47,486 bases of DNA from contig JACZJN010000161.1 in assembly GCA_014860565.1 (NCBI GenBank), positions 1 to 47,486 on the forward strand. Direction: 5' to 3'. The notes under the pieces were generated by a model, which ran no database searches, was not told where the DNA came from, and was given only the letters and a program-made list of their open reading frames with translations. This document shows, piece after piece, positions 25,358 to 33,956 of this stretch; within the stretch, counting starts at the first letter, position 1; the number at the start of each line of letters is the position of its first letter. This DNA is from Bacteroidota bacterium (GTDB lineage: Bacteria > Bacteroidota > Ignavibacteria > SZUA-365). The position numbers and the translations under genes were made by a program.

Positions 25358-26503
25358 ATGCATTCTGACGATATTCATAGCGAGGCCTACAGCGGAGCGG
25401 AAACCGGCGAGGAAGGAACCGCGCGAGGTTCAAAGGGACGCATGGGAGTGCGGCCTGGAGTGGAATCACCGGGCAGCACTGCACCTTCCGCCAAACGGCG
25501 TCCCCCGCGCGAACTCACCGTCGACGAGCACGTCGCAGGCATTCTTTCGGGCGACCGCGTGATTCTCGGGAAAACGATCACATTGATCGAATCGCTGAAA
25601 GCTGAACACAACCGCAAGGCGCTCGCGGTGATGGAGCAATTGCTTCCGCACACGGGCAGTGCCATACGCATTGGCATCACAGGGGTTCCGGGCGTCGGGA
25701 AAAGCAGCTTCATCGAAGCTCTCGGATCGTGGCTGACAGAGCACGGACACCGCATCGCCGTTCTGGCCATCGATCCCAGCAGCCAGCTCTCCAACGGGAG
25801 CATCATGGGCGACAAAACGCGAATGGAAAAGCTTTCGGTAGACCCGAACGCGTTTATCCGTCCATCGCCGTCCGCCGGTTCGCTCGGCGGAGTGGCTCGC
25901 AAAACCCGTGAAGCCATGCTTGTATGCGAAGCTGCCGGATTCGATGTCGTATTCGTCGAAACGGTGGGGGTAGGACAATCGGAGACCATGGTGCATTCCA
26001 TGGTGGATTTTTTCCTGCTTCTGATGCTGGCAGGTGCCGGTGATTCGCTTCAGGGAATCAAGCGCGGCATCATGGAACTGGCCGACGCGGTGGCGATCAA
26101 CAAGGCGGATGGCGACAACATCATCCACGCCAAGCGTGCGCGATCGGAATATGAAGGTGCGCTGCATCTGATGAAATACCCGGCACCAGACTGGAGTCCG
26201 CCCGTGCTGACCTGTTCATCAATCACGCGCGCGGGCATTGCGGAAATCTGGGAATCTATCAGCGAGTATCGCGCGCGCATGACCGCGAACGGCTGGCTCG
26301 AGAAAAAGCGGCGTGAGCAGGCGCTGGCCTGGATGCACGAAAGCATCCGCCAGGCGCTGCAGGACCGTTTCCGCGAACACCCCGGTGTCGCAGCTCAGCT
26401 GCCGTCTCTGGAACGGGCCGTCTCAACTGGCGAGCAGCCGGCTTTGCTCGCCGCACAGCGTCTGCTTGAAACGTTTTTCGACGAAGAAATTTCTACACTC
26501 TGA
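25358..26503 (+). CDS. meaB: MeaB/ArgK-type G3E GTPase, methylmalonyl-CoA mutase chaperone
   Basis: 381 aa. MeaB guards B12-dependent methylmalonyl-CoA mutase by gating cofactor loading. Motifs: Walker A GVPGVGKS (~108-115), the base-contact and switch region IDPSSQLSNGSIMGDKTRM, the ETVGVGQSE segment characteristic of MeaB/ArgK, and INKADGDN as the G4 box. The first ~55 residues are a low-complexity extension rich in Gly, Ser and Arg before the family domain begins at RELTVDEHVAGILSGDR. The start is ATG 25358 with AGGA just upstream. No mutase subunits are in the window. It begins 35 bp after sthA. Confidence 0.93.
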   Translation: MHSDDIHSEAYSGAETGEEGTARGSKGRMGVRPGVESPGSTAPSAKRRPPRELTVDEHVAGILSGDRVILGKTITLIESLKAEHNRKALAVMEQLLPHTGSAIRIGITGVPGVGKSSFIEALGSWLTEHGHRIAVLAIDPSSQLSNGSIMGDKTRMEKLSVDPNAFIRPSPSAGSLGGVARKTREAMLVCEAAGFDVVFVETVGVGQSETMVHSMVDFFLLLMLAGAGDSLQGIKRGIMELADAVAINKADGDNIIHAKRARSEYEGALHLMKYPAPDWSPPVLTCSSITRAGIAEIWESISEYRARMTANGWLEKKRREQALAWMHESIRQALQDRFREHPGVAAQLPSLERAVSTGEQPALLAAQRLLETFFDEEISTL

Positions 26504-26525
26504 CATATATCATCCCGGAGGGATC

Positions 26526-27131
26526 ATGAAGTACAACATCCTGACACTCGCCGCTGCCATGCTGCTGCTTTCCGCCTGTTCATCCACCGAGGAACAGGTG
26601 AAGCCCGAACCCCCGCCAGTGAAAAAAGAAACGGAAATCAAACACGTCGAACCGGTCCGCGTATTCACTTACACGGAACGATACTATGTAAAAGGCGCGA
26701 GTATCGGCGATCCGACGGATGTCGATGATCCGCTGCAGGCGATCCGCGTCATTCAGCTGAAGCCTGGGACAGGCGAAGTGCTTGTCGTGAGCAGTTTCGA
26801 CAAACAGGATGCGACCTCGCTCGAAACGTGGTTTGGCATTGAGCTCCCCTCCTTCGCACCCGGGACCTATGATCTGGCAAAGGCGAAGAAAATTGCGTTC
26901 TATCGATTTTATCTCGGAGATGAGAAAAAGCGCATAGACGGACAGTCATGCGAAGGGACACTCAAGGTGGAAAGCAACGCCGACGGTGAACTGATTGGAT
27001 CGATTGAAGCGACTGTCATCGGCACCACCCGGTCATTTGACGAAGGGAACAAGCCTGTACGCGTGACGTTCACCGGTTCGTTCCGCATCCAGGAAGTGGA
27101 GCTTGAAAACACATTGATGAAATCGCGGTAA
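26526..27131 (+). CDS. Hypothetical lipoprotein
   Basis: 201 aa. The signal peptide ends in a clear lipobox, LLSAC, with Cys18 as the acylated residue, followed by a Pro/Lys-rich linker. The rest is a predicted beta-rich domain (GIELPSFAPGTYDLAKAKKI; SCEGTLKVES). I do not recognise a family. A strong GGAGG precedes ATG 26526. It lies 22 bp after meaB and 2 bp before radA, so it is probably co-transcribed, though neither neighbour suggests a role. Confidence 0.85.
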   Translation: MKYNILTLAAAMLLLSACSSTEEQVKPEPPPVKKETEIKHVEPVRVFTYTERYYVKGASIGDPTDVDDPLQAIRVIQLKPGTGEVLVVSSFDKQDATSLETWFGIELPSFAPGTYDLAKAKKIAFYRFYLGDEKKRIDGQSCEGTLKVESNADGELIGSIEATVIGTTRSFDEGNKPVRVTFTGSFRIQEVELENTLMKSR

Positions 27132-27133
27132 TC

Positions 27134-28480
27134 GTGGCGAAACAGAAAACACGCTACGTTTGCCAGGTTTGTGGCGTATCCGCAACCCGCTGGAGCGGAA
27201 AATGCGATGGCTGTGGCGAATGGAATACGCTGGTCGAGGAAGTCGTGCGCCAGGAGAGCAGCGGCCGTGGCGCGCGCGCGGCGACTGGTGATGCCAAAGT
27301 GTATCCGATCACGCGCGTGGATGCGCGAAAGGACGAACGACTGAGCACGGGACTCAGCGAACTGGATCGTGTGCTGGGCGGAGGCATCGTCCCCGGTTCG
27401 ATGATCCTGCTCGGTGGGGATCCCGGCATCGGAAAATCCACTCTCATGATGCAGCTGGGACGCGGGAGCACCCGCATTCTGTACGTGAGCGGCGAGGAGT
27501 CGCTACGGCAGATAAAGCTGCGTGCCGAACGTCTGCAGGTTGGCGGGGAGGATTTTCTGGTTCTCGCTGAAACCAATCTTGATGCGATTTTGCGCGCTAT
27601 TCAGGAACATAAGCCCGAACTGGTCGTCGTCGATTCGATACAGACGGTATTCCGGCCCGAGCTGGAAAGTGCGCCGGGCAGCATTTCACAGGTGCGTGAA
27701 AGCACCGCGGTTCTGCTTCGGCACGCCAAATCGGAGAACATTCCGATGATTGTCATCGGCCATGTGACCAAGGACGGCGTGATCGCCGGTCCCCGTGTGC
27801 TCGAACACATGGTAGACACCGTATTGCAGTTCGAAGGCGATCAGCACCACAGCTACCGTATCGTTCGGGGGTTGAAAAACCGCTTCGGCAGCACGAATGA
27901 AATAGGGATTTTCGAAATGCGGGAAGATGGGCTGCGCGAAGTTTCGAATCCGAGCGAGGTCTTTCTATCCGACCGTTCACACGGAATCTCCGGATCCTGC
28001 GTCACCAGCAGTCTCGAAGGCACGCGCGCGCTACTCATTGAAGTGCAGGCCCTCGTTACGCCGAGCAACTACGGCATGCCGCAGCGAACGGTGTCGGGAT
28101 TGGACGCGCGGCGGGTTTCGCTTCTTCTCGCGGTACTCGAAAAGCGTTTCGGTATGCATGTCGGACAGTTTGATGTGTTTGTCAACATCGCTGGAGGGGT
28201 GCGCATCGACGAACCGGCGGTGGATCTGGCCGTTTGCGCGGCCATTGTTTCCAGCGCGCGTGACAAGGCCATCGATCATGGTACTGCAGTAGTGGGTGAA
28301 GTAGGACTCGGGGGCGAAGTGCGGTCGGTCGGACAGGCTGAAAAGCGCGTACTCGAGGCGGAGAAGCTCGGTTTCAAGCGCATTATCGTTCCCAGGGGTG
28401 GAATCGCCGATAAAAAAAGGCGAGGGATCGAAATCATCGAAGTCGATCTCCTCGCCGAAGCGATGGAAAAACTTCTTTAG
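27134..28480 (+). CDS. radA: DNA repair protein RadA
   Basis: 448 aa. RadA is a RecA-related helicase that drives branch migration of recombination intermediates. The N-terminal C4 zinc finger has Cys10, 13, 24 and 27. The RecA-like ATPase has Walker A GGDPGIGKST at ~94-103, and the RadA-specific KNRFG motif is at ~248-252. The C-terminal Lon-protease-like domain (~285-448) contains GGVRIDEPAVDLAVC. The start is GTG 27134, two bases after the lipoprotein stop. The 3' end overlaps the convergent thioredoxin-like gene by 4 bp. Confidence 0.97.
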   Translation: MAKQKTRYVCQVCGVSATRWSGKCDGCGEWNTLVEEVVRQESSGRGARAATGDAKVYPITRVDARKDERLSTGLSELDRVLGGGIVPGSMILLGGDPGIGKSTLMMQLGRGSTRILYVSGEESLRQIKLRAERLQVGGEDFLVLAETNLDAILRAIQEHKPELVVVDSIQTVFRPELESAPGSISQVRESTAVLLRHAKSENIPMIVIGHVTKDGVIAGPRVLEHMVDTVLQFEGDQHHSYRIVRGLKNRFGSTNEIGIFEMREDGLREVSNPSEVFLSDRSHGISGSCVTSSLEGTRALLIEVQALVTPSNYGMPQRTVSGLDARRVSLLLAVLEKRFGMHVGQFDVFVNIAGGVRIDEPAVDLAVCAAIVSSARDKAIDHGTAVVGEVGLGGEVRSVGQAEKRVLEAEKLGFKRIIVPRGGIADKKRRGIEIIEVDLLAEAMEKLL

Positions 28481-28950
28481 AGCAGTTTTTCGAAGGATTT
28501 CACGAGCGCATCCTCCGATATGGCGCCGACATGGCTGTCGATCACTTTGCCCTTGCGGTCGATGATGAAGGTCGTGGGGATGGATTGAATGTTACCGTAT
28601 GCCCTGGCGATTTCCGCACCACCGAGCACCACGGGATAATTGATGTTCTGCTGTTTGAGGAAAGGCTTGACGACGTCCCATCCCTTGTGATCAAGCGATA
28701 CCCCAACGATTTCAACGCCTTTCGTCTTGTATTTATCATAGGTACTCTTGAATGCCGGAATTTCGGCGCGACAGGGGGGACACCAGGTCGCCCAGAAATT
28801 CAGAACGACCACTTTCCCCTTAAGGGATTCGAGGGTAATGGCCTTCCCGTCCTTGTCTTTCAGCGAGAAAGTGGGAGCCTGTTCCCCGACCTGGGCTTGC
28901 AGACTGCCTACGGAAAGCAGGAGCGCGAGGGCAAAAAGAAAAGATTTCAT
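28477..28950 (-). CDS. Exported TlpA/ResA-like thioredoxin
   Basis: 157 aa. A signal peptide (FLFALALLLSVGSLQAQ) is followed by a redoxin domain, VGEQAPTFSLKDKDGK, with the redox motif WCPPC at residues 56-60 and the cis-proline region SIPTTFIID. Such proteins act in the periplasm in cytochrome c maturation or disulfide reduction. ATG 28950 is chosen because the signal peptide begins there; the longer open frame upstream is not coding-like. It is monocistronic as far as visible, and converges on radA with a 4-bp TTAG overlap of stop codons. Confidence 0.92.
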   Translation of the reverse strand: MKSFLFALALLLSVGSLQAQVGEQAPTFSLKDKDGKAITLESLKGKVVVLNFWATWCPPCRAEIPAFKSTYDKYKTKGVEIVGVSLDHKGWDVVKPFLKQQNINYPVVLGGAEIARAYGNIQSIPTTFIIDRKGKVIDSHVGAISEDALVKSFEKLL

Positions 28951-29105
28951 GTCTATCCTGTAAAAGTGTTGTGAAAGCACATCCTGAGTTAACCGAAGCG
29001 GAAAGAATTTTGTTTCATTTTCCGTTTCCGTTTGGGCATTGCTATCCCGAAACGCATGCAATGATACAGTCCATTGGATGAAATAATCAAGGAATGGATT
29101 CCGTT

Positions 29106-30365
29106 TTACCCAGCGGGACGCATCTCCCCTTTTTCTCGCCAGGAAAGATAGCCGAGAATGGATACCGCCACGAGGCAGAGCGCACCGCCAATAAGAAAGG
29201 GCGTCATCACACCGAAATGTTCTGCAACAGTTCCCATCCACAGACTCCCTATGGGCATTGCAAGCTGAAAGCTCATGCTGAGTAAACTCATGATGCGGCC
29301 CCGCTGCGCTTCCTCCACGTTGGTTTGCAGGAGAATATTATTCCCTGCCATCTGCATCATCATCCCGAATCCACATACGGGTATAAAGAGGACCGCCAGA
29401 TAGAAATTGCTGATAAGGGCGAAGACGATGAGGCTGGCACCGAACAGTACGGCGGCGAAAAACAGTCTGCGCGTGAGTCCCGCAGTGTCCTTTCGCGCCG
29501 CCAGAAAGAGCGCACCGATTGTTGCGCCCAGTCCAGAGCCGGCCACCAGCCAGGAGAGACCGGCTGCACCCATTCCGAAGCGTGTTTCGGCGACAACCGG
29601 CATCAATGTACCGTAGGGCATGCCGAACAGGGCCATGATAAAGAACAGCAGAAGATACGTGCGTATGCCGCGCTCGCGCCAGGCATAACGGAGTCCTTCG
29701 AGCACATGCGAAACCATGGGCTGGGTGCGCCGCTCCAAGATACGCGGTTGGATCCGCATGGCAGCGAGGCTCATGAGAACGGCGATGTAGGTGACCGCAT
29801 TGAAAAGAAACGCTTCCCCGATGTCCACCGTCACGATAATGATGCCTGCGATAGCTGGACCGACCATGCGAGCGATATTCACCGTGGTCGAATTGATGGC
29901 GATGGCGTTTGCAAGATCAGGTTTCCCCACCATTTCAATAACGAAAGCCTGGCGCGCCGGAATATCAAAAGCGGTAATCACCGCCAGAGCAGTTTCGAGC
30001 ACGAGCAGCAGTGGAACGGTGACATATCCGCTCATGGTCAGAGCGGCAAGGATGCTCGCCTGGACGAGGAATGCGACCTGCGTGATTTTAAGAAGGCGGA
30101 AGCGGTTCATGCTGTCGGCAACCGAACCGGCGAAAGGTCCGGCCAGCACTCCGGGAAATAGTCCAGCGAAGCTCACAGCGCCAACCAGAAACGCGGAATG
30201 CGAGAGATCCCACGCCAGCCAGCCAACGGCCAGGCGCTGCGCCCAGGTGCCGATAAGCGAAACCAGCTGTCCTGCGGTAAACAGACGGAAATTTCGGTGC
30301 TGAAAGGCACGGAGTGTGCCGGTGCTCAGCATTCGGGAGAAACGTGTGCGTATAGACGTTGTCAA
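29106..30365 (-). CDS. MFS transporter, EntS-like exporter subfamily
   Basis: 419 aa with about 12 membrane helices. The N-terminal half carries the family pattern FRLFTAGQLVSLIGTWAQRLAVGWLAWDL and the loop 2-3 motif GSVADSMNRFRLL, as in MFS_3 proteins such as the enterobactin exporter EntS and related multidrug exporters. The only upstream start with a nearby ribosome-binding sequence (GGAA) is TTG 30365; ATG 30332 is the alternative. The gene follows aroC by 77 bp on the same strand, with a 16-bp palindrome between them. The transported compound is unknown; a link to aromatic metabolites is only suggested by position. Confidence 0.87.
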   Translation of the reverse strand: MTTSIRTRFSRMLSTGTLRAFQHRNFRLFTAGQLVSLIGTWAQRLAVGWLAWDLSHSAFLVGAVSFAGLFPGVLAGPFAGSVADSMNRFRLLKITQVAFLVQASILAALTMSGYVTVPLLLVLETALAVITAFDIPARQAFVIEMVGKPDLANAIAINSTTVNIARMVGPAIAGIIIVTVDIGEAFLFNAVTYIAVLMSLAAMRIQPRILERRTQPMVSHVLEGLRYAWRERGIRTYLLLFFIMALFGMPYGTLMPVVAETRFGMGAAGLSWLVAGSGLGATIGALFLAARKDTAGLTRRLFFAAVLFGASLIVFALISNFYLAVLFIPVCGFGMMMQMAGNNILLQTNVEEAQRGRIMSLLSMSFQLAMPIGSLWMGTVAEHFGVMTPFLIGGALCLVAVSILGYLSWREKGEMRPAG

Positions 30366-30382
30366 GGAAATTCCAATTTTTC

Positions 30383-30398
30383 TATCACGCGCGTGATA
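30383..30398. promoter_or_regulatory. 16-bp perfect palindrome upstream of the MFS gene
   Basis: TATCACGCGCGTGATA, a perfect palindrome ending 18 bp before the MFS TTG start. The size and position fit the operator of a dimeric repressor controlling an efflux gene. No regulator gene is adjacent. Confidence 0.45.
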
Positions 30399-30442
30399 AA
30401 ACGATGAAGTCTAAAATAAACCATGAAAATACTGCACGGATT

Positions 30443-31465
30443 TCACAGGTTGTCGAGCCGAGAGGCCAGGAACAGATCCGCCAGGACCAATGCAGCCATG
30501 CTTTCGATGACGGGAATGACACGTGGGACGATGCAGGGATCATGTCTCCCCTGCCGCGCCAAGTCCCCGGTAGTACTTGTTGGTTTGATGGCGACACGCA
30601 TGACGATTCGCTGACCGCTTGTGATTCCACCCTGAATTCCGTACGAGCGCGTGGTGATGCCTTCGGGAGCATTTGCGACAGCGGTATGGAAAGCCGAGCC
30701 AGCAAGCAGGCATTCGGTGAATGCTTCGCCAAGCGAAACGCCGGCGACAGCGCCGATCGTCATTATGCCGGAAGTAAGGAGTGACTTCGCCTTGTTGAAA
30801 ACCGGTTCACCGAGTCCGGAAGGAACCCCGTCAATGCGCAATTCGATGATACCGCCGACGGAATCACCCTGCTCGCGGAGGCGGAGCAGCTCTTCCGTGA
30901 TCGCAGCATCGGCCATGGAATCAGGACATCGTGTAGGATAAGAGTCCACATTCGCGCGCGTGATTTGGCCAGGGGTTTCTTTCAACGAAACGTGCCCGAT
31001 TTGTCGTGCGAAAGCAACAATTTGCACTGAATCAGGCAGCAGTTGCTCCGCGACCGCGCCACCAATCACGCGCGCGATCGTCTCGCGTCCTGATGAACGT
31101 CCCCCGCCACGGTGGTCCCGGTTGACATATTTGTCCTGCCAGACACGGTCTGCGTGGCCGGCGCGATACACCTGTGGTGAGTAATCCTCGCTGCGTGTAT
31201 CGTGATTGCGAACGATCACCGCAATGGGAGTACCGAGAGTACGTCCTTCGAAAACTCCGCTGAGAATTTCCGGGATGTCCTCCTCCAGCCGAGTGCTCGT
31301 GATGATCGATTGCCCGGGTCTGCGGCGTCGGAGGGCTGCATTGATGTGTTCTTCGGTGAGGGGAACCCCCGCAGGACAGCCATCGATCACTGCACCAAGT
31401 GCTGGTCCGTGACTTTCGCCAAAACTGGTCAAAACGAAGAAATTACCAAAGCTATTACCACGCAT
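30443..31465 (-). CDS. aroC: Chorismate synthase
   Basis: 340 aa. It converts EPSP to chorismate with reduced FMN, the last shared step of aromatic biosynthesis. The three family signatures are visible: GESHGPALGAVIDGCPAG at the N-terminus, the GHADRVWQDKYVNRDHRGGGRSSGRET region (~104-130), and the C-terminal RMAIKPTST-like RVAIKPTSTTGD. Slightly shorter than the ~360-aa norm but complete. It starts 20 bp after the AroK-AroD-AroE fusion gene, giving one aromatic operon. Confidence 0.97.
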   Translation of the reverse strand: MRGNSFGNFFVLTSFGESHGPALGAVIDGCPAGVPLTEEHINAALRRRRPGQSIITSTRLEEDIPEILSGVFEGRTLGTPIAVIVRNHDTRSEDYSPQVYRAGHADRVWQDKYVNRDHRGGGRSSGRETIARVIGGAVAEQLLPDSVQIVAFARQIGHVSLKETPGQITRANVDSYPTRCPDSMADAAITEELLRLREQGDSVGGIIELRIDGVPSGLGEPVFNKAKSLLTSGIMTIGAVAGVSLGEAFTECLLAGSAFHTAVANAPEGITTRSYGIQGGITSGQRIVMRVAIKPTSTTGDLARQGRHDPCIVPRVIPVIESMAALVLADLFLASRLDNL

Positions 31466-31485
31466 GTGTACTCCGTGCGAAATTG

Positions 31486-33306
31486 CTAGAGAAGCGGGTG
31501 GTCAGCGCAGTCGGCCATTCCCCACAGGCGCCGCTGGGCCAGCGCCTGCTGTTTATAAAACGTCATACCGCTGTAGAAACGTTCTGCACGGGGCGGCTGC
31601 GGGGGCAGATTCCGGTAGCGAAGATCCAGCCAGGCAACACATGCCGGAGCATCTGCTTTCTGTGCAGCGTCCTGCCCAGAAGCATCGACAACGAGCTGCA
31701 CTGTTGAGGCGGCATGTTCACCCCATCCATCACGCGCACGCAATACGGAAATGGGTCCCCATCCGCGCGATTCAAGCGCGCGCGTGATCGCGGGAGTTAC
31801 TCCTCCGCTGCCGAATACAAGCGCAGAGCCAGGAGTAACGCCATCGGACTCGATAACTTCAAGTGCCGCTTCCATGCCAGCCTGATCTGTGTCGTACAGA
31901 AGGAAGCTGCCTTTCACCAGAGACAGCGTATTGCCGGAAGTAATAGCAAGCTCCGTTCCAACGAAATTCGAACCGAAAACAGCCGTTTTCAAGGGAGAGG
32001 TCACGGAGAGTCCTTTGAAACCAATCTGTGGAAGCAGGTGCAGGCAATTATCTATCTCGGTCGCTGTCAGAGGAATTTTCATGTATCCGGCCGCTCCTCT
32101 GTCACTTTCCAGAGACAGTGCGCGATGAAAGATATCGCCGAAACTGTGTTCCACGGGCTGACCGATGATGCCGTAGAAGTCACGCGCGTGATCACCCACG
32201 ACGTGCGGGAGGAAATAGTCAAGCGAGGGTGGACGCTGCGAATGTTCGAGACAGCCGGTGGAGATATAGTTCACATCATTTCCGTGGAAAAGTCTCTGCG
32301 CGCGCATCCACTTCCAGTTTTTGCCTTGTGGCAGGAAAGAAATGCGATTCCCCTCCTTTTCGTAGACCTTGTAGAGCTGGTTGGCATAGCGCAGTTCGAC
32401 CCACGACTTGACTCGAGGCGCATATTTGAGCAGAAGCTGCGGGTACCATGACGGGAGGCTTTTTTCTACCCAGGAAGGAAGGCCAATCAGGAAGTCGAAA
32501 AATTCCTTGTACACATCATCGGGGTGGGAACTGAGATAGAGCGGACGCGGATCGAGTCCATGAAGATCCAGACACCGCAGAAAGCCGGTATCGCAATCGA
32601 ACGCTGTCGCGGACGCGGAGCGCTGGAAAAAGGTGGCATCGTCACTACGCAGGGATGCCAGCCATGGCACCGCCGGCTCCGGAGGATCGGGGAAGACATC
32701 GGATCGGATTTCCACCCCGGCCAAGCCGAACAAACGGGCGTCGGCCTCGGCGTGCGGGAGGTCTGCCGCATCACGAGGAACCACCCAGCTTTTTTTCATC
32801 CCGGGGGTGCCGGCTGCGTCGGCCAGCCAGCCGGCGAGGAAGATAAGCCTCCGTGCGGCCTCGTCCTCCCCGCAGTTCCGCTCGATATGGACACAGAGAT
32901 GCGCTGCGCGTCGGTAGCGTTCCTCGCGGGAATCCTTCATCCACGTGATCTCCTCTTCCGGAGACAGGCGAGGACGCAGTCGCGCGCGATCACGGAGCGC
33001 ACTTTCTTCCCAACCTTCGCGGTACAGCCAGATCGTCCGTATGCCAACCGGCCAGGATTCGCAGCCCCCGCCGGTCGCGATGACGGCATCCTGGGAATGG
33101 GTAGCCAACTCATGCAGGACTTCCTGCTCGAGGCGGCGAAATTGCGTTTCGTTTTCCGTGACGAGATCCGTGGCGGAGCGTCCTTCCCTTTCGGCAATCA
33201 ATTCATCGAGGTCGATAAAGCGAATACCGCGTGCCTCGGCCAGACGGCGTCCGAGCACGGACTTCCCGCTGGTTCTGTGGCCGATAAGCAAAAACGAACA
33301 GTTCAT
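31486..33306 (-). CDS. Fused shikimate kinase - AroD-like - shikimate dehydrogenase
   Basis: 606 aa. Residues 1-170 are shikimate kinase: Walker A GHRTSGKS (9-16), the DLDELI shikimate-contact motif (32-37) and ATGGG (77-81). Residues ~185-368 look like a diverged type I 3-dehydroquinate dehydratase: VEIRSD (198-203; family ELRLD), WLASLR (215-220; family VTLR), LSSH261 (family SxH) and LLK294YAPRV (Schiff-base Lys region), then ISFLPQGKNWKWMRAQRLFHG, which aligns with the SMGxxGxxSRxxxxxFG strand-loop. Residues ~372-606 are shikimate dehydrogenase: QPVEHSF (384-389), Lys440 in SVTSPLK, SGNT (457-460), Asp474 in YDTDQAG and the NADP loop GSGGVT. If active, it performs three steps in one chain. 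ATG 33306 is the start. The kinase and dehydrogenase assignments are solid; the middle domain is inference from spaced motifs. Confidence 0.85.
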   Translation of the reverse strand: MNCSFLLIGHRTSGKSVLGRRLAEARGIRFIDLDELIAEREGRSATDLVTENETQFRRLEQEVLHELATHSQDAVIATGGGCESWPVGIRTIWLYREGWEESALRDRARLRPRLSPEEEITWMKDSREERYRRAAHLCVHIERNCGEDEAARRLIFLAGWLADAAGTPGMKKSWVVPRDAADLPHAEADARLFGLAGVEIRSDVFPDPPEPAVPWLASLRSDDATFFQRSASATAFDCDTGFLRCLDLHGLDPRPLYLSSHPDDVYKEFFDFLIGLPSWVEKSLPSWYPQLLLKYAPRVKSWVELRYANQLYKVYEKEGNRISFLPQGKNWKWMRAQRLFHGNDVNYISTGCLEHSQRPPSLDYFLPHVVGDHARDFYGIIGQPVEHSFGDIFHRALSLESDRGAAGYMKIPLTATEIDNCLHLLPQIGFKGLSVTSPLKTAVFGSNFVGTELAITSGNTLSLVKGSFLLYDTDQAGMEAALEVIESDGVTPGSALVFGSGGVTPAITRALESRGWGPISVLRARDGWGEHAASTVQLVVDASGQDAAQKADAPACVAWLDLRYRNLPPQPPRAERFYSGMTFYKQQALAQRRLWGMADCADHPLL

Positions 33307-33399
33307 GAGCAGGCAGATGGTTGTGATACCCAGGAGAGCAATGTAACCAAAAAAATATTTTCCCTTCCGTGCATTTCGGCATCGAGCGTAATATTTGCC

Positions 33400-33430
33400 T
33401 TTCTCTGTTTTCCTTGCTAATGTATATTCG
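33400..33430 (+). promoter_or_regulatory. Promoter of the CsbD/ElaB-like gene
   Basis: TTTC (33400-33403), 19-bp spacer, TATATTCG (33423-33430). The start codon is 50 bp downstream, with GGAGG in between. Confidence 0.5.
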
Positions 33431-33479
33431 TCAACACTTCAATACGATATATTCTCACACACACCTTGTGGAGGAGATC

Positions 33480-33956
33480 ATGAGTTTACCACGTTTCGAA
33501 AAGGAATGGGATGGTTTCAAGGGACACGTTACGGTACGATGGGACAAAATCCAGGAAGATGATTTGATCAAGATCGAAGGCAACTTCGGAAAGCTGGTCA
33601 GTCTCATCGCCGACCGGTACGGAGAGCAGAAATCCGTCATCGAGGCAAAACTACACGAGCTCTATGCCAATTACCTTGAAACCCGAGAACGACTCGCAGA
33701 GGAGTTTTCCGAACTCCGGGAGAATGTCAACACGCGATCTCACGACATCGCCGAGAATCTCCGCGAGAAGGCTGGGGTCATTCAGGACAAGGCAAAGGAG
33801 CAGATGCAGAAAATTCGCGAGCAGAACATTGACCCCGCGGTGCAGAAGTCCGAGGAGTATATCAAGATCCATCCTTTCTCCGCCGTGCTTGGCGCCTTCG
33901 GTGTCGGGATGTTGATCGGTGGTGTGATCGGTTTGCTTTCGAATCACAAGGATTAG
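33480..33956 (+). CDS. CsbD-like / ElaB (DUF883)-like membrane-anchored stress protein
   Basis: 158 aa. Residues ~8-60 match the CsbD pattern (WDGFKGHVTVRWDKIQEDDL, then IEGNFGKLVSLIADRYG), a small family of stress-induced proteins. A charged helical segment (~65-125) follows, then a C-terminal membrane anchor with glycine spacing (HPFSAVLGAFGVGMLIGGVI), typical of ElaB/YqjD/DUF883 proteins that tether ribosomes or other partners to the inner membrane. ATG 33480 is preceded by an excellent GGAGG. It is divergent from the aromatic operon and converges on the next gene with a 4-bp TTAG overlap. Role inferred from family only. Confidence 0.85.
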   Translation: MSLPRFEKEWDGFKGHVTVRWDKIQEDDLIKIEGNFGKLVSLIADRYGEQKSVIEAKLHELYANYLETRERLAEEFSELRENVNTRSHDIAENLREKAGVIQDKAKEQMQKIREQNIDPAVQKSEEYIKIHPFSAVLGAFGVGMLIGGVIGLLSNHKD

